Part shown: piece after piece, positions 8,951 to 17,113 of the stretch
How positions within the stretch are numbered: position 1 is the first letter of the stretch
Layout: every line of letters starts with the position of its first letter
Source: Acidobacteriota bacterium
GTDB taxonomy: Bacteria; Acidobacteriota; Vicinamibacteria; Marinacidobacterales; Marinacidobacteraceae
Assembly: GCA_022826195.1 (NCBI GenBank)
Contig: JAJDVI010000001.1
Coordinates: 62,001-126,000, forward strand
Reading direction: 5' to 3'
DNA length: 64,000 nucleotides
Position numbers and translations under genes: made by a program
The notes under the pieces: generated by a model
The model's database searches: none
Told to the model about the DNA's origin: nothing
The model's input: the letters and a program-made list of their open reading frames with translations, nothing else

Positions 8951-9370
8951 ATGGAGCGGGTGAAGGCCGTCAGTTCCGGCTCGGAAACGGCGCCGATCCG
9001 TAGCGACGAGGGTCCGCTGAGCGCGGTGGACCACGAGGTCGTCTACCGGTTCATGGACCTTCACCGCGGAGAGCACCGCGTCGCGACCATGGCCCGGGTG
9101 CTCGGAGTCTCCCGGAGCGGGTACTACGCCTGGAAGACGCGGCCGCTCAGTTCCCGGGCTCGCACGGACGAACTGCTCAAGAAGGAAATCAGCAGCGTGC
9201 ACGCTCGCCATCAGGGGGTCTACGGCGCTCCGCGCATCCACGGGGAACTGCAGCGCCGGGGCTGGAAGGTGAGCCGCAAGCGAGTGGCCCGGCTGATGCG
9301 GGAGCTGGGGATTCATGGGCTTCAGCGACGTTCGCGCCCCGGCGGGCGCGGGCTGGCCGGCGCCGGGTAG
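8951..9370 (+). pseudogene. Truncated IS3-family OrfB (HTH_21 domain only)
   Basis: About 100 residues match the N-terminal helix-turn-helix region of IS3 OrfB: RFMDLHRGEHRVATMARVLG, SRSGYYAW, GVYGAPRIHGEL and SRKRVARLMRELG. The sequence then runs into Arg/Gly-rich nonsense and stops. The integrase core with its DDE residues is absent, so this is a dead fragment. The ATG at 8951 is the nearest start to the homologous part, and the true 5' end is uncertain. Confidence 0.7.
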
Positions 9371-9418
9371 TCCCGCGGCGCCGGACTCCCGCGACGCGGC
9401 AGGCGGCGCGGTCTCGCG

Positions 9419-12010
9419 TCAGGCGGGCCGCAGCTGCCGGCCGATCCGGGTCCACAGCCAGGGGACCCGGCGGACCGAGAGATCGAGCAGGTAGGCGATC
9501 AGCCCCAGCAGCGCCAGCAGCGGCCACAGGGCGCGCGACCGCACCACCCGGTCACCACCGGCCGCGAGCACCTGCGCCGGAGTCGGCGCCACCACGCCGC
9601 CCGTCTCCGCGGCCAGCGCGGCGAGCGCTTCGTCGTCCGCCGGCAGGAAACGGTATTCGTCGGGATAGCTCAGATGGATGGCGCGCTCGAGGTCGGCGCC
9701 TGCGGCGAGATCGTCGGGAAGGGACTCGCCGACGATGCGGAAGCGCGCCGTATCGCCGGGACGCAGGTCCAGCGGAACCTCGGTCTCGAACCTTCCCGGG
9801 CCGGTCTGCCGGATGGCGGTGCGCCCCACGAGCCCCGCGTAGGAGATCTCGAGCTCGGGCACCACGTCCTCGGGATAGCTTCCATCCTCGCGGATCAGCG
9901 AGAGCCGCACGGCGGCGGCGTTCCCGCGCCGGGACACCTCGAAGTCGAGTTCCGCCCCCTCTCCGCGGCGCATCGCGTCCCGCACCACCTGCGTCCAGAA
10001 CTTGCCGTAGCCGTCCCATTCCACCCAGTCCGCGGCCCAGCGGTTCTTGCAGTCGGAGGTGAACATGGACGCCCGGCCGAGCCCGTATTGCCAGCGGGCG
10101 AGCAGCGGCTCCTCATCGGGGCCTTCGAGAAGCACCTCCGCGGTGTCCTTCGCCATCGTCGCCACGAAGCCTTTCAGTTCCGGGGCCGCGCCGAAGTCCA
10201 GTCCCTCGAGCACGCGCGCCATCTGCCGCACCACCGGACGGAACGGCTCCTCGACCAGGGTGGCGTCGAGGGCGATCTGGGTCTCCTCGACGAAGATCTG
10301 CTGGACCCGTCCCGCGTCGCGGATGAAGTAGCTGCGTCCGTCGCCCCATTCCGCGATGTCCGAGAGCAGTTCCCGGTCGGCCTCTTCGCCCACCGCCACG
10401 GTCGAGATGGTGATCTCGTCGTCCATCATCCGGGTGACGAGTTCCTCGTAGTCGTCGGGATAGGTCTTCCCGTCCGAGAGCAGGATCACGTGCTTGACCT
10501 TGGAAGGGCTCTCGGTGAGCTGTTCGTAGGCGCGGTCGAGCGCGGGATAGATGTTCGTCTGGGCGCTTGCCTGGATCCGGCTGATCCCCTCCTTGATCCA
10601 CTCCCGGTCGGCGACCAGTTGGAGGGGGATCGTCGTGTAGGGGTTCCAGTCGAAGGTCACGACGCCGAAGCGGTGCGTGTCCTCGAGCAGGTCCAGCGCG
10701 GCCTTGGTGGCTTCCTTGGCCAGCGCGATCTTCCTCCCGTACATGCTGTACGACTTGTCGAGGACGATGATGAGGGACAGGTCCTTCCACTTTTCCTCGA
10801 TCTGGAAGTCCACCGGCAGCGCCTCTTCGAGCACCGACTCCGAGTACCCGTCCTCCCCGTAGCTGGACTCGCCCGCGGCGAAGACCAGTCCCCCGCCCTC
10901 GTCGCGGACGTAGGCCGCCACCTGCTGCATCACCGGCTCGGGCAGCCGGTCGGGGGCCACGTCGCTCAGCACCACGGCATCCCAGGTGTTGAGGTCGAGC
11001 CGGGGGAGCGCCGACGCCGGGGCGGTGTTCACCGTGACGCCCTCGGACTCCAGCGCGCTCCTGAGATACCGGACGCTCTCGGGCTGCCCCTCGACGTAGA
11101 GCACGCTGGCCTCGTCCCGCACCGGCACCTCGACGGCCCGCCGGTCGTTGACCGGCAGGCGGTCGCCGGCCACCCGGATCTCCGCTTCGAGGACCGTCAT
11201 CCCGGGTTCCTCGATGCGCACCGGCACCGGAACGGTCGAAGCGCCGGGCGGGAGTTCGACCTCGATGGCCGCCAGCACCTCGCCGTCGGCGAGCACCCGG
11301 ATCTCCGCCGGCCCGCCGGCCGCCGAGAACACCTCGGCTTCCACCCCGGTCATCTCTCCGGCCCGCACGGAGGGCGGGAGCCGGATCGCGTTCACGAAAC
11401 CGCCGCCGTCGCTGCGCACGCCCGACGGAGCGGGAAAGACCCGGACGCCCGCCTCCTTGAGGAATGCCAGCGCGGCGGCCGTGTCGCCCTCCGTCTCCCT
11501 GCCGTCGCTGAACAGCACCACCCGCTTCAGCCGGTCCGGCGGGAGCCGCGCCGCGGCGTGGCGAAGCGCCGCTTCGATATTCGTCCGGCCCTGGTCCAGC
11601 GCGTCCGGAGGCGGAAGTCCCGCCGCCGCCCCGCTGTCGAAGACCTGGACTTCCAGCAACGCGTCCGCGTCGGGCACCGACACCGCGCGGTCGGCAAACG
11701 CCACGAAGTGCGCGTCCTCGCTGCCGAGCGCCCGGCTCGCCTCCCGGGCCCAGGCGACCGCATCCTGCATCGACCCCGAGGCCACGCTGCGGGAGACGTC
11801 CACCACGAACGCCACGGCGACCTCCCGCGACCCGGCGCGGATCACCGGCCGGCAGAGCGCGAGCAGCAGGAACGCGGCGGCGAGCAGGCGCAGCACCAGC
11901 GAAGCGCGCAGCCGCAGCTTCGGCCAGCGGAGATTCGACCTCAGCGCCACGAGCACCACCACCCCGAGGAGCGGCAGCAGCAGGAGGGGCCAGAGGGCTT
12001 CGAACGTCAT
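9419..12010 (-). CDS. Membrane protein with two VWA domains and a GATase-like segment
   Basis: The 863-residue protein has two N-terminal membrane helices (about 7-24 and 37-53). A first VWA domain carries a MIDAS motif DVSRS (71-75) and FSDG (167-170). A glutamine-amidotransferase-like segment lies at about 300-400, then a second VWA domain with DKSYS (418-422) and LLSDG, and a last helix near 830-848. Related proteins are large Bat-like membrane proteins of unknown function, thought to assemble envelope complexes through metal-dependent contacts. The gene stands alone, divergent from 12179, so no partner is evident nearby. The domain order is clear; the function is not. Confidence 0.75.
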   Translation of the reverse strand: MTFEALWPLLLLPLLGVVVLVALRSNLRWPKLRLRASLVLRLLAAAFLLLALCRPVIRAGSREVAVAFVVDVSRSVASGSMQDAVAWAREASRALGSEDAHFVAFADRAVSVPDADALLEVQVFDSGAAAGLPPPDALDQGRTNIEAALRHAAARLPPDRLKRVVLFSDGRETEGDTAAALAFLKEAGVRVFPAPSGVRSDGGGFVNAIRLPPSVRAGEMTGVEAEVFSAAGGPAEIRVLADGEVLAAIEVELPPGASTVPVPVRIEEPGMTVLEAEIRVAGDRLPVNDRRAVEVPVRDEASVLYVEGQPESVRYLRSALESEGVTVNTAPASALPRLDLNTWDAVVLSDVAPDRLPEPVMQQVAAYVRDEGGGLVFAAGESSYGEDGYSESVLEEALPVDFQIEEKWKDLSLIIVLDKSYSMYGRKIALAKEATKAALDLLEDTHRFGVVTFDWNPYTTIPLQLVADREWIKEGISRIQASAQTNIYPALDRAYEQLTESPSKVKHVILLSDGKTYPDDYEELVTRMMDDEITISTVAVGEEADRELLSDIAEWGDGRSYFIRDAGRVQQIFVEETQIALDATLVEEPFRPVVRQMARVLEGLDFGAAPELKGFVATMAKDTAEVLLEGPDEEPLLARWQYGLGRASMFTSDCKNRWAADWVEWDGYGKFWTQVVRDAMRRGEGAELDFEVSRRGNAAAVRLSLIREDGSYPEDVVPELEISYAGLVGRTAIRQTGPGRFETEVPLDLRPGDTARFRIVGESLPDDLAAGADLERAIHLSYPDEYRFLPADDEALAALAAETGGVVAPTPAQVLAAGGDRVVRSRALWPLLALLGLIAYLLDLSVRRVPWLWTRIGRQLRPA

Positions 12011-12178
12011 CGGAGTCGCGGCGGAATGCGGAATCCTATGCGCGCCGGCCTCATCGCGGTTTCGAGGACCGTTCGAGGAGCCGTCCGGACGCCGCGCATG
12101 GCGCGCATCGGGGCGTTTCGGCTAATTTCGACAACCCGGCGCTCCGGGAGCGCCCGCCCCGGTTCAAGGAGTCCCGCC

Positions 12179-14266
12179 ATGCCTCGTCCCTCCATCTCCT
12201 TTCGTCGCGTTACCGCGGCCGCCGCCCTGCTGAGCCTCGCGCTCGGCACGGCGTCCGCCCGTTCCCCGCGGCAGGCCGCCTCCATCGCCATCGAACCCGG
12301 CTCGCTGGCTCTCGAAGTGGGGGCAACGGCGCAACTCACGGCCACCGTGATGGACGCCGCCGGGAACCCCGTCGCGGACGCGCGGGTGGTCTTCTTCTCC
12401 GGGAACCGGCGGGCGTTGACCGTAACGCCGGGTGGGCACGTCTCCGCCAACCAGCCGGGGGATCACGAGGTCACGGCGCTGCTTCCGGATCAGGCGTTCG
12501 ACGGCAACTGGGACTACTACAGCAGCCGGGACCCCGGACTGCGGGCTTCGATCCAGGTGAGCGTGAGCACGCCCGCGCTGGCCGACCTCTTCTTCGAGGA
12601 CGCGCCGCCCCGGGTGTGGGCGGGCACCGAAGTGCGGTTCCCCCTCGCGGGACGCGACGCGGCGGGACAGGTCCGCCGCGGACTCGAGGCGGGTTACGCC
12701 ACCAGCGATGCCAGCATCGCGGTGGTGGACCAGGTCGGCATGGCCTCCTTCCTCGCCGCCGGATCGGTGCAGGTGGCCGCCATGCACGGCGAGATGACGA
12801 TCTACCACGAGGTCGAGGTCCTGCCCAATCCGACCGACCGGGTAGCTCTCGAAGCGCCGGACCGGACCGAGGTCCGCACCGGCGACGTGCTGCAGTTCCG
12901 GGCGGCCGCGCTCGACGCCTCGGGAAGCGAGGTCGCGGGGCCGGCGATCCGGTTCGCGGTCGAGTCCCGGCCGGACGCGTTCCGGCCGGAGTCCCTGGGG
13001 GCGGGCGCCGCGGCGCAGGTGACCCCCGACGGGCGGTTCGTCGCCGAGCAGCCCGGGGTGTACACGGTGGTGGCGATGAGCGGCGACCGGCTGGCCCGCC
13101 GGACCGTCCGGGTGGTCCCCCGCAACGTGGAGCGCGAGGTCGAGTTCCTGGGGCACGCCCGGGTGTCCGACCGGGTGACCGGGGACCTGTGGGTCTGGGA
13201 GGGCGTGGACGGGCGCGACTACGCCGTGCACGGCACCTGGAACGCCGAGGGGCACGCCTACTTCTACGACGTGACCGACCCGCGGAACATGGAACTCATC
13301 GACACGGTCCAGGTGGACGCCCGCACCGTGAACGACGTGAAGGTCTCGGAGGACGGGACCCTCTGCGTGATCAGCCGCGAAGGGGCCTCGAACCGGCGGA
13401 ACGGGATCGTGATGATCGACTGCACCGACCCGCACAACGCCGAGATCCTGAGTTCCTTCGACCAGGGGCTCACCGGCGGGGTGCACAACGTCTTCCTCGA
13501 CAACAACCACGTCTACGCGGTCAACAACGGCCGGCGCTGGGACGTGGTGAACGTCGAGGATCCCCGGAACCCCTTCCGGGTCTCGCGCTTCGAGACGGAC
13601 ACCCCCGGACGGTCGGTGCACGACGTCTGGATCCGGGACGGCATCGCCTACCAGGCGGGCCGCAGCGACGGCCTCATCATGGTCGACGTGGGCGGAGGCG
13701 GCATGGGCGGCAGCCCGAACACCCCGGTCGAGATGGGGCGCTTCCCGCAGATCACCGGCTGGAACCACGCGGTGTGGCCCTTCCGCAGCCCCTCGACCGG
13801 CAAGCTCTACGTGATCGGCGGCGACGAGGCGTTCTACCTGAATCCGCGGCGGCCCGACGGGGGCGGCATCCTCTGGGAGGAGGGCATCCCCTCGCGCGCC
13901 AAGGGCTGGCTCCACTTCGTGGACTTCACCGACCCGGAGAACCCCGAAGAGGTGGCCCGCTTCGAGCTTGCCGACTCCGGGCCCCACAACCTCTGGGTGG
14001 ACTGGGAAGAGGAAGTCATGTACGTGGGCTACTACGACGCGGGACTCCGCGTGGTGGACGTCTCCGGAGACCTGCTCGGCGACCTCTATCGCCAGGGCCG
14101 CCAGATCGCCCGCTTCTTCCCCGAGGACAACGAGGGCTTCCTCGCGAATGCCGCCTTCACCTGGGGCCCCCAGCCCCACAAGGGGACGATCTTCCTGGCC
14201 GATTTCAACAGCGGTCTCTGGGCGGTCCGGCTGAAGGATCCCGAACCGGCCGCCGGAAGCAACTGA
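12179..14266 (+). CDS. Secreted LVIVD-repeat beta-propeller with N-terminal Ig-like domains
   Basis: The 695-residue protein has a signal peptide (MPRPSISFRRVTAAAALLSL). Three Ig-like or big-domain modules span about residues 35-320 (for example LEVGATAQLTATVMDAAGNP). A C-terminal propeller follows, built of LVIVD-type blades (YFYDVTDPRNMELIDTVQV, VVNVEDPRNPFRVSRFE, GLRVVDVSGDL). Such proteins are extracytoplasmic, probably carbohydrate- or protein-binding, with no known catalysis. Strand and start follow from the signal peptide. A small gene follows 8 bp after the stop. Confidence 0.8.
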   Translation: MPRPSISFRRVTAAAALLSLALGTASARSPRQAASIAIEPGSLALEVGATAQLTATVMDAAGNPVADARVVFFSGNRRALTVTPGGHVSANQPGDHEVTALLPDQAFDGNWDYYSSRDPGLRASIQVSVSTPALADLFFEDAPPRVWAGTEVRFPLAGRDAAGQVRRGLEAGYATSDASIAVVDQVGMASFLAAGSVQVAAMHGEMTIYHEVEVLPNPTDRVALEAPDRTEVRTGDVLQFRAAALDASGSEVAGPAIRFAVESRPDAFRPESLGAGAAAQVTPDGRFVAEQPGVYTVVAMSGDRLARRTVRVVPRNVEREVEFLGHARVSDRVTGDLWVWEGVDGRDYAVHGTWNAEGHAYFYDVTDPRNMELIDTVQVDARTVNDVKVSEDGTLCVISREGASNRRNGIVMIDCTDPHNAEILSSFDQGLTGGVHNVFLDNNHVYAVNNGRRWDVVNVEDPRNPFRVSRFETDTPGRSVHDVWIRDGIAYQAGRSDGLIMVDVGGGGMGGSPNTPVEMGRFPQITGWNHAVWPFRSPSTGKLYVIGGDEAFYLNPRRPDGGGILWEEGIPSRAKGWLHFVDFTDPENPEEVARFELADSGPHNLWVDWEEEVMYVGYYDAGLRVVDVSGDLLGDLYRQGRQIARFFPEDNEGFLANAAFTWGPQPHKGTIFLADFNSGLWAVRLKDPEPAAGSN

Positions 14267-14274
14267 GCGGCGGA

Positions 14275-14490
14275 ATGCCCCTCGACGAAACCGCGCGCGG
14301 CGTCGGCGGCTTCCTCTTCCGCCGTTTCCAGACGCTCCGGTTCTTCCTCGCGTCGTTCCGCTTCATCTTCTTCTTCCTCACCGCCGGGCGCGCGGTGCGG
14401 CGCCGTTACGCGGCGGCGGAGCGCTCCGGAGGGACCATCTGGCTGGATCACGGCCCGTTCCGCCGGGAACCTGACGAGGCCGCGAACTGA
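14275..14490 (+). CDS. Small hypothetical membrane protein
   Basis: The 71-residue protein has a strongly hydrophobic, Phe-rich stretch (FFLASFRFIFFFLTAG, about 23-38) flanked by arginines, and a short charged C-terminus. No family is recognised. It fits exactly between two genes on the same strand (8 bp after one, 10 bp before the next), which supports a real gene in an operon, but the composition could also come from chance in GC-rich DNA. Confidence 0.42.
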   Translation: MPLDETARGVGGFLFRRFQTLRFFLASFRFIFFFLTAGRAVRRRYAAAERSGGTIWLDHGPFRREPDEAAN

Positions 14491-14500
14491 CCGTCTCCCG

Positions 14501-15499
14501 ATGAAGATCCGCGATGTCCCGCCCGCCGAGTACGCCTTCGGCTACCGGGTTCCCCCGCGTTCGGGCAACGAGATCAACGGGCACGGGGAGCGCGAGCCGC
14601 GCCGGGCCACCCAGGTGTTCCACAACGCCGACGCGACCAGACCGATCGACTGGCAGGGACTCGACGACTTCTTCATGTGCGTCAACCCCTGGCAGGTGGT
14701 CCGGCACCGGCTCCTCAACAAGTTCGAACTGCGGAAGGAGCGGGGCCCGGTGGCCCGCCGGGTCGTGGATGAGGGCCCCGAGAAAAACGCCGCATTCGTG
14801 AAGGCGGCCGCCCGCGAAGCAGGGGCGAGCCTCGTCGGAGTCGCGGAGATCCGGGAAACGGACGTCTTCGAGGGACGCGAGGCGCCGTACCGCACCGCCG
14901 TCTGCATCGGGCTCCCGATGGTGCGGGAGGAGATGGCGCATGCGGCGCGTCCCCGGGGGGCGGCCGAGGTGATGCGGACCTACCGCCGGATCGGCCTCAT
15001 CGCCATGCGCCTCGGCCGGGAGATCCGCCGCCGGGGCTTCCCGGCGAAGGCCTACGGGGACCCGAACGCCACCGACATCCTCCACATCCCGCTGGCGGTC
15101 CGCGCCGGACTCGGCGAGCTCGGCAAACACGGCTCGATGATCAGCCGCGAGCACGGCTCCAACTTCCGGCTGGCCGCGGTGCTCACCGACATGCCGCTGG
15201 CGCTCGACGCCCCGCGCGACATCGGGGTGGACGACGTCTGCGCCCACTGCCGCCGCTGCGTGATCGACTGTCCGCCCGACGCGATCCACGAGGAAAAGCA
15301 GTGGATCCGCGGGGAGCAGCGCTGGTACGTGGACTTCGACAAGTGCGTTCCCTACTTCACCAAGACCTACGGGTGCGCCATCTGCATCGAGGTCTGTCCC
15401 TGGTCGGAGCCCGGCCGGGGTGAGACCCTGAGCGACCTGATGCTGGCGAAGCGCGAACGGGCGCGCCCCCAACCCCCCACTCTCGAGGACGAACAATGA
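14501..15499 (+). CDS. Reductive-dehalogenase/QueG-like 4Fe-4S protein
   Basis: The 332-residue protein has two ferredoxin-type cluster motifs near the C-terminus: CAHCRRCVIDCP (Cys247, 250, 253, 257) and Cys282 with CAICIEVCP (Cys292, 295, 299). Before them, AGLGELGKHGSMIS (about 202-215) and LTDMPL match the cobalamin-binding core shared by reductive dehalogenases and epoxyqueuosine reductase. The TDxPL form and the cluster spacing lean to the dehalogenase side. There is no Tat signal, so it is probably cytoplasmic, and no rdhB-type anchor is nearby. It could catalyse another corrinoid-dependent reduction. The stop overlaps the M81 gene start (ATGA). Confidence 0.7.
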   Translation: MKIRDVPPAEYAFGYRVPPRSGNEINGHGEREPRRATQVFHNADATRPIDWQGLDDFFMCVNPWQVVRHRLLNKFELRKERGPVARRVVDEGPEKNAAFVKAAAREAGASLVGVAEIRETDVFEGREAPYRTAVCIGLPMVREEMAHAARPRGAAEVMRTYRRIGLIAMRLGREIRRRGFPAKAYGDPNATDILHIPLAVRAGLGELGKHGSMISREHGSNFRLAAVLTDMPLALDAPRDIGVDDVCAHCRRCVIDCPPDAIHEEKQWIRGEQRWYVDFDKCVPYFTKTYGCAICIEVCPWSEPGRGETLSDLMLAKRERARPQPPTLEDEQ

Positions 15500-17085
15500 C
15501 GCAAGACCCGATTGCCAAGGATTCCGTCGCCGGCCGGCGACTCGCACGGCTGGCGCTGCTGGCCGCCGCGTCCACCACGGCTCTCTCCGCGTGCGGCGCC
15601 CCGCCCGCCGAACCCGAACTCCGCATCGCGGTGGCGCGTTTCGCGCACGAGACCTGCACCTTCTGTCCCGGCGGCGACACCGAGGTCGACGACTGGCTGC
15701 AGGTCAGCGAGCCCGTTTCCGGCGAGGCGCTGCTCGGCTCCGGCGGCTACGTCGGCGGCTTCGTCAAGCGCGCCCGCGAGTTCGGCGACGTGGAACTCGT
15801 GCCGCTGAGTTCGCCGGTGGGAGTGTTCGGGGGCTCCTCGAGAAGCTGGAACACGAAGGAGACCTTCGACCACTTCCTGGACGGGATGCTCGCCGAGCTC
15901 GAGCAACAACTGCCGGTGGACGGCGTCTATCTCGCGCTCCACGGGGCCATGGCCGTACGGGACGTCCCGCGCCCCGAAGCCGAGATCGCCCGCCGCTTCC
16001 GCGAGCTCGTCGGCCCCGGCATTCCCATCGCCGGCACCTTCGACCTGCACGGGAACGAGGACGGCGAGTTCCTCGAGCACGCCGACTTCGCCTTCGTGAC
16101 CAAGCGCTACCCCCACTACGACGCCTACATCCAGGGTGAGCGGGCGGCTCGCGCGCTGCGGCTCACCGCGCGGGGTGAGTACGCCCCCACCACCGCCTCC
16201 CGCAAGCCGGGAGTCATCACCGCCACCGTGCTGCAGTGGACCGGCCAGTCCCCCTCGATGGACATCATGGAGCGGGCGCGGCGCTGGGAGGCGCGCGAGG
16301 ACGATGCCTACGTGAGCGTCTTCTACGGATATCCCTGGTCCGACGTCCCGGACGTGGGCGCCACCGTCCACGTCATGACGAACGGCGACCAGGAGCTCGC
16401 GGACCGGATCGCCGACGACATGGACGATTTCATCTGGCGGGTCCGCGAGGACTTCGCCGTCGGCGGCTATCCCGGGCCCGAGGAGGGCGCGCGGATCGTG
16501 GCGGCGGCCATCGCGGCGGGCGAGACGCCGGTGGCGGTCGGCGACCACAGCGACCGCCCCGGCGACGCGACGCACATCCTGAACGCCTTCACCTCGGCGG
16601 GAATCGGCAAGACCCTCTACGGCACCATCTCTTCCCCCGCCACGCTGGAAGCGCTCGCGGCCGAGGACGTCCAGCCCGGCGATCCGTTCGACTATGAAAT
16701 CGGGGGCTTCACCCCGTCCGGCGGGTCACCCCGGCGGATCACCGGGACCCTCGAGTACTTCGACGAGGGCTTCGGATACGAACGGATCGCCGCCGTCTCC
16801 TTCGGGGACGGCAACGTCGTCTTCCTGGTTCCCGCCTACGAACAGGTGCTCTACCCGGAGGCGTTCCGCATCGGGCCGATCGACCCCGACGACTACGAGG
16901 TGTTCGTGGTCAAGTCCCGGGTCCATTTCCGGCGCGGCTTCGACGAGACCGGCTACGCGCGCACCATCCAGATCATCGAGGCGCCCGAGCCGTTCGTGGG
17001 GACCACCTTCCTGGACGCGCTGCCGTACGAGAACGTGGACCTGAGCGAGTTCTACCCCTACGGGACGCCGCCGCACCGGCGCTGA
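15496..17085 (+). CDS. M81 family (MlrC-like) metallopeptidase, lipoprotein
   Basis: The 529-residue protein has a lipoprotein-type signal (ALSAC at about 29-33). It then shows the M81 opening RIAVARFAHETCTFCP and the motifs YLALHGAM, GTFDLHGNED and GDHSDRPGDATH, which correspond to the zinc-site and substrate blocks of microcystinase C. It probably hydrolyses small or linear peptides in the periplasm. Cytoplasmic homologues lack the lipobox. It is translationally coupled to the iron-sulfur protein by a 4-bp overlap, an unusual pairing. It is convergent with the P1 peptidase gene. Confidence 0.85.
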   Translation: MTQDPIAKDSVAGRRLARLALLAAASTTALSACGAPPAEPELRIAVARFAHETCTFCPGGDTEVDDWLQVSEPVSGEALLGSGGYVGGFVKRAREFGDVELVPLSSPVGVFGGSSRSWNTKETFDHFLDGMLAELEQQLPVDGVYLALHGAMAVRDVPRPEAEIARRFRELVGPGIPIAGTFDLHGNEDGEFLEHADFAFVTKRYPHYDAYIQGERAARALRLTARGEYAPTTASRKPGVITATVLQWTGQSPSMDIMERARRWEAREDDAYVSVFYGYPWSDVPDVGATVHVMTNGDQELADRIADDMDDFIWRVREDFAVGGYPGPEEGARIVAAAIAAGETPVAVGDHSDRPGDATHILNAFTSAGIGKTLYGTISSPATLEALAAEDVQPGDPFDYEIGGFTPSGGSPRRITGTLEYFDEGFGYERIAAVSFGDGNVVFLVPAYEQVLYPEAFRIGPIDPDDYEVFVVKSRVHFRRGFDETGYARTIQIIEAPEPFVGTTFLDALPYENVDLSEFYPYGTPPHRR

Positions 17086-17105
17086 CCGCACGGGCCGTCA
17101 GCGCC
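17078..17105. terminator. Hairpin between convergent genes
   Basis: A perfect 9-bp inverted repeat, GGCGCTGAC (17078-17086) and GTCAGCGCC (17097-17105), has a 10-nt loop and lies between two convergent genes. It overlaps the last codons of the M81 gene. There is no T-tract on either strand, so a bidirectional intrinsic terminator is only inferred. Confidence 0.4.
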
Positions 17106-17113
17106 GAACGGCG

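Larger units (their letters stand above)
8186..9370. mobile_element. IS3-family insertion sequence remnants
   Basis: An orfA-like gene on the minus strand (8186-8485) and the N-terminal part of an orfB-like gene on the plus strand (8951-9370) lie 465 bp apart. An intact IS3 element has both genes on one strand with overlapping frames and an integrase domain in orfB. None of that is present, and I found no convincing terminal inverted repeats. This is either an inverted, deleted copy or two separate relics. Confidence 0.6.

Noticed and set aside
8186-9370. An intact IS3 element
   Set aside because: The genes are on opposite strands, the integrase core is missing and terminal repeats were not found.
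9674-12178. Long plus-strand open frame running into the LVIVD propeller gene
   Set aside because: It lies antisense to the double-VWA gene and its product is His/Arg/Glu-rich nonsense; the signal peptide at 12179 marks the real start.
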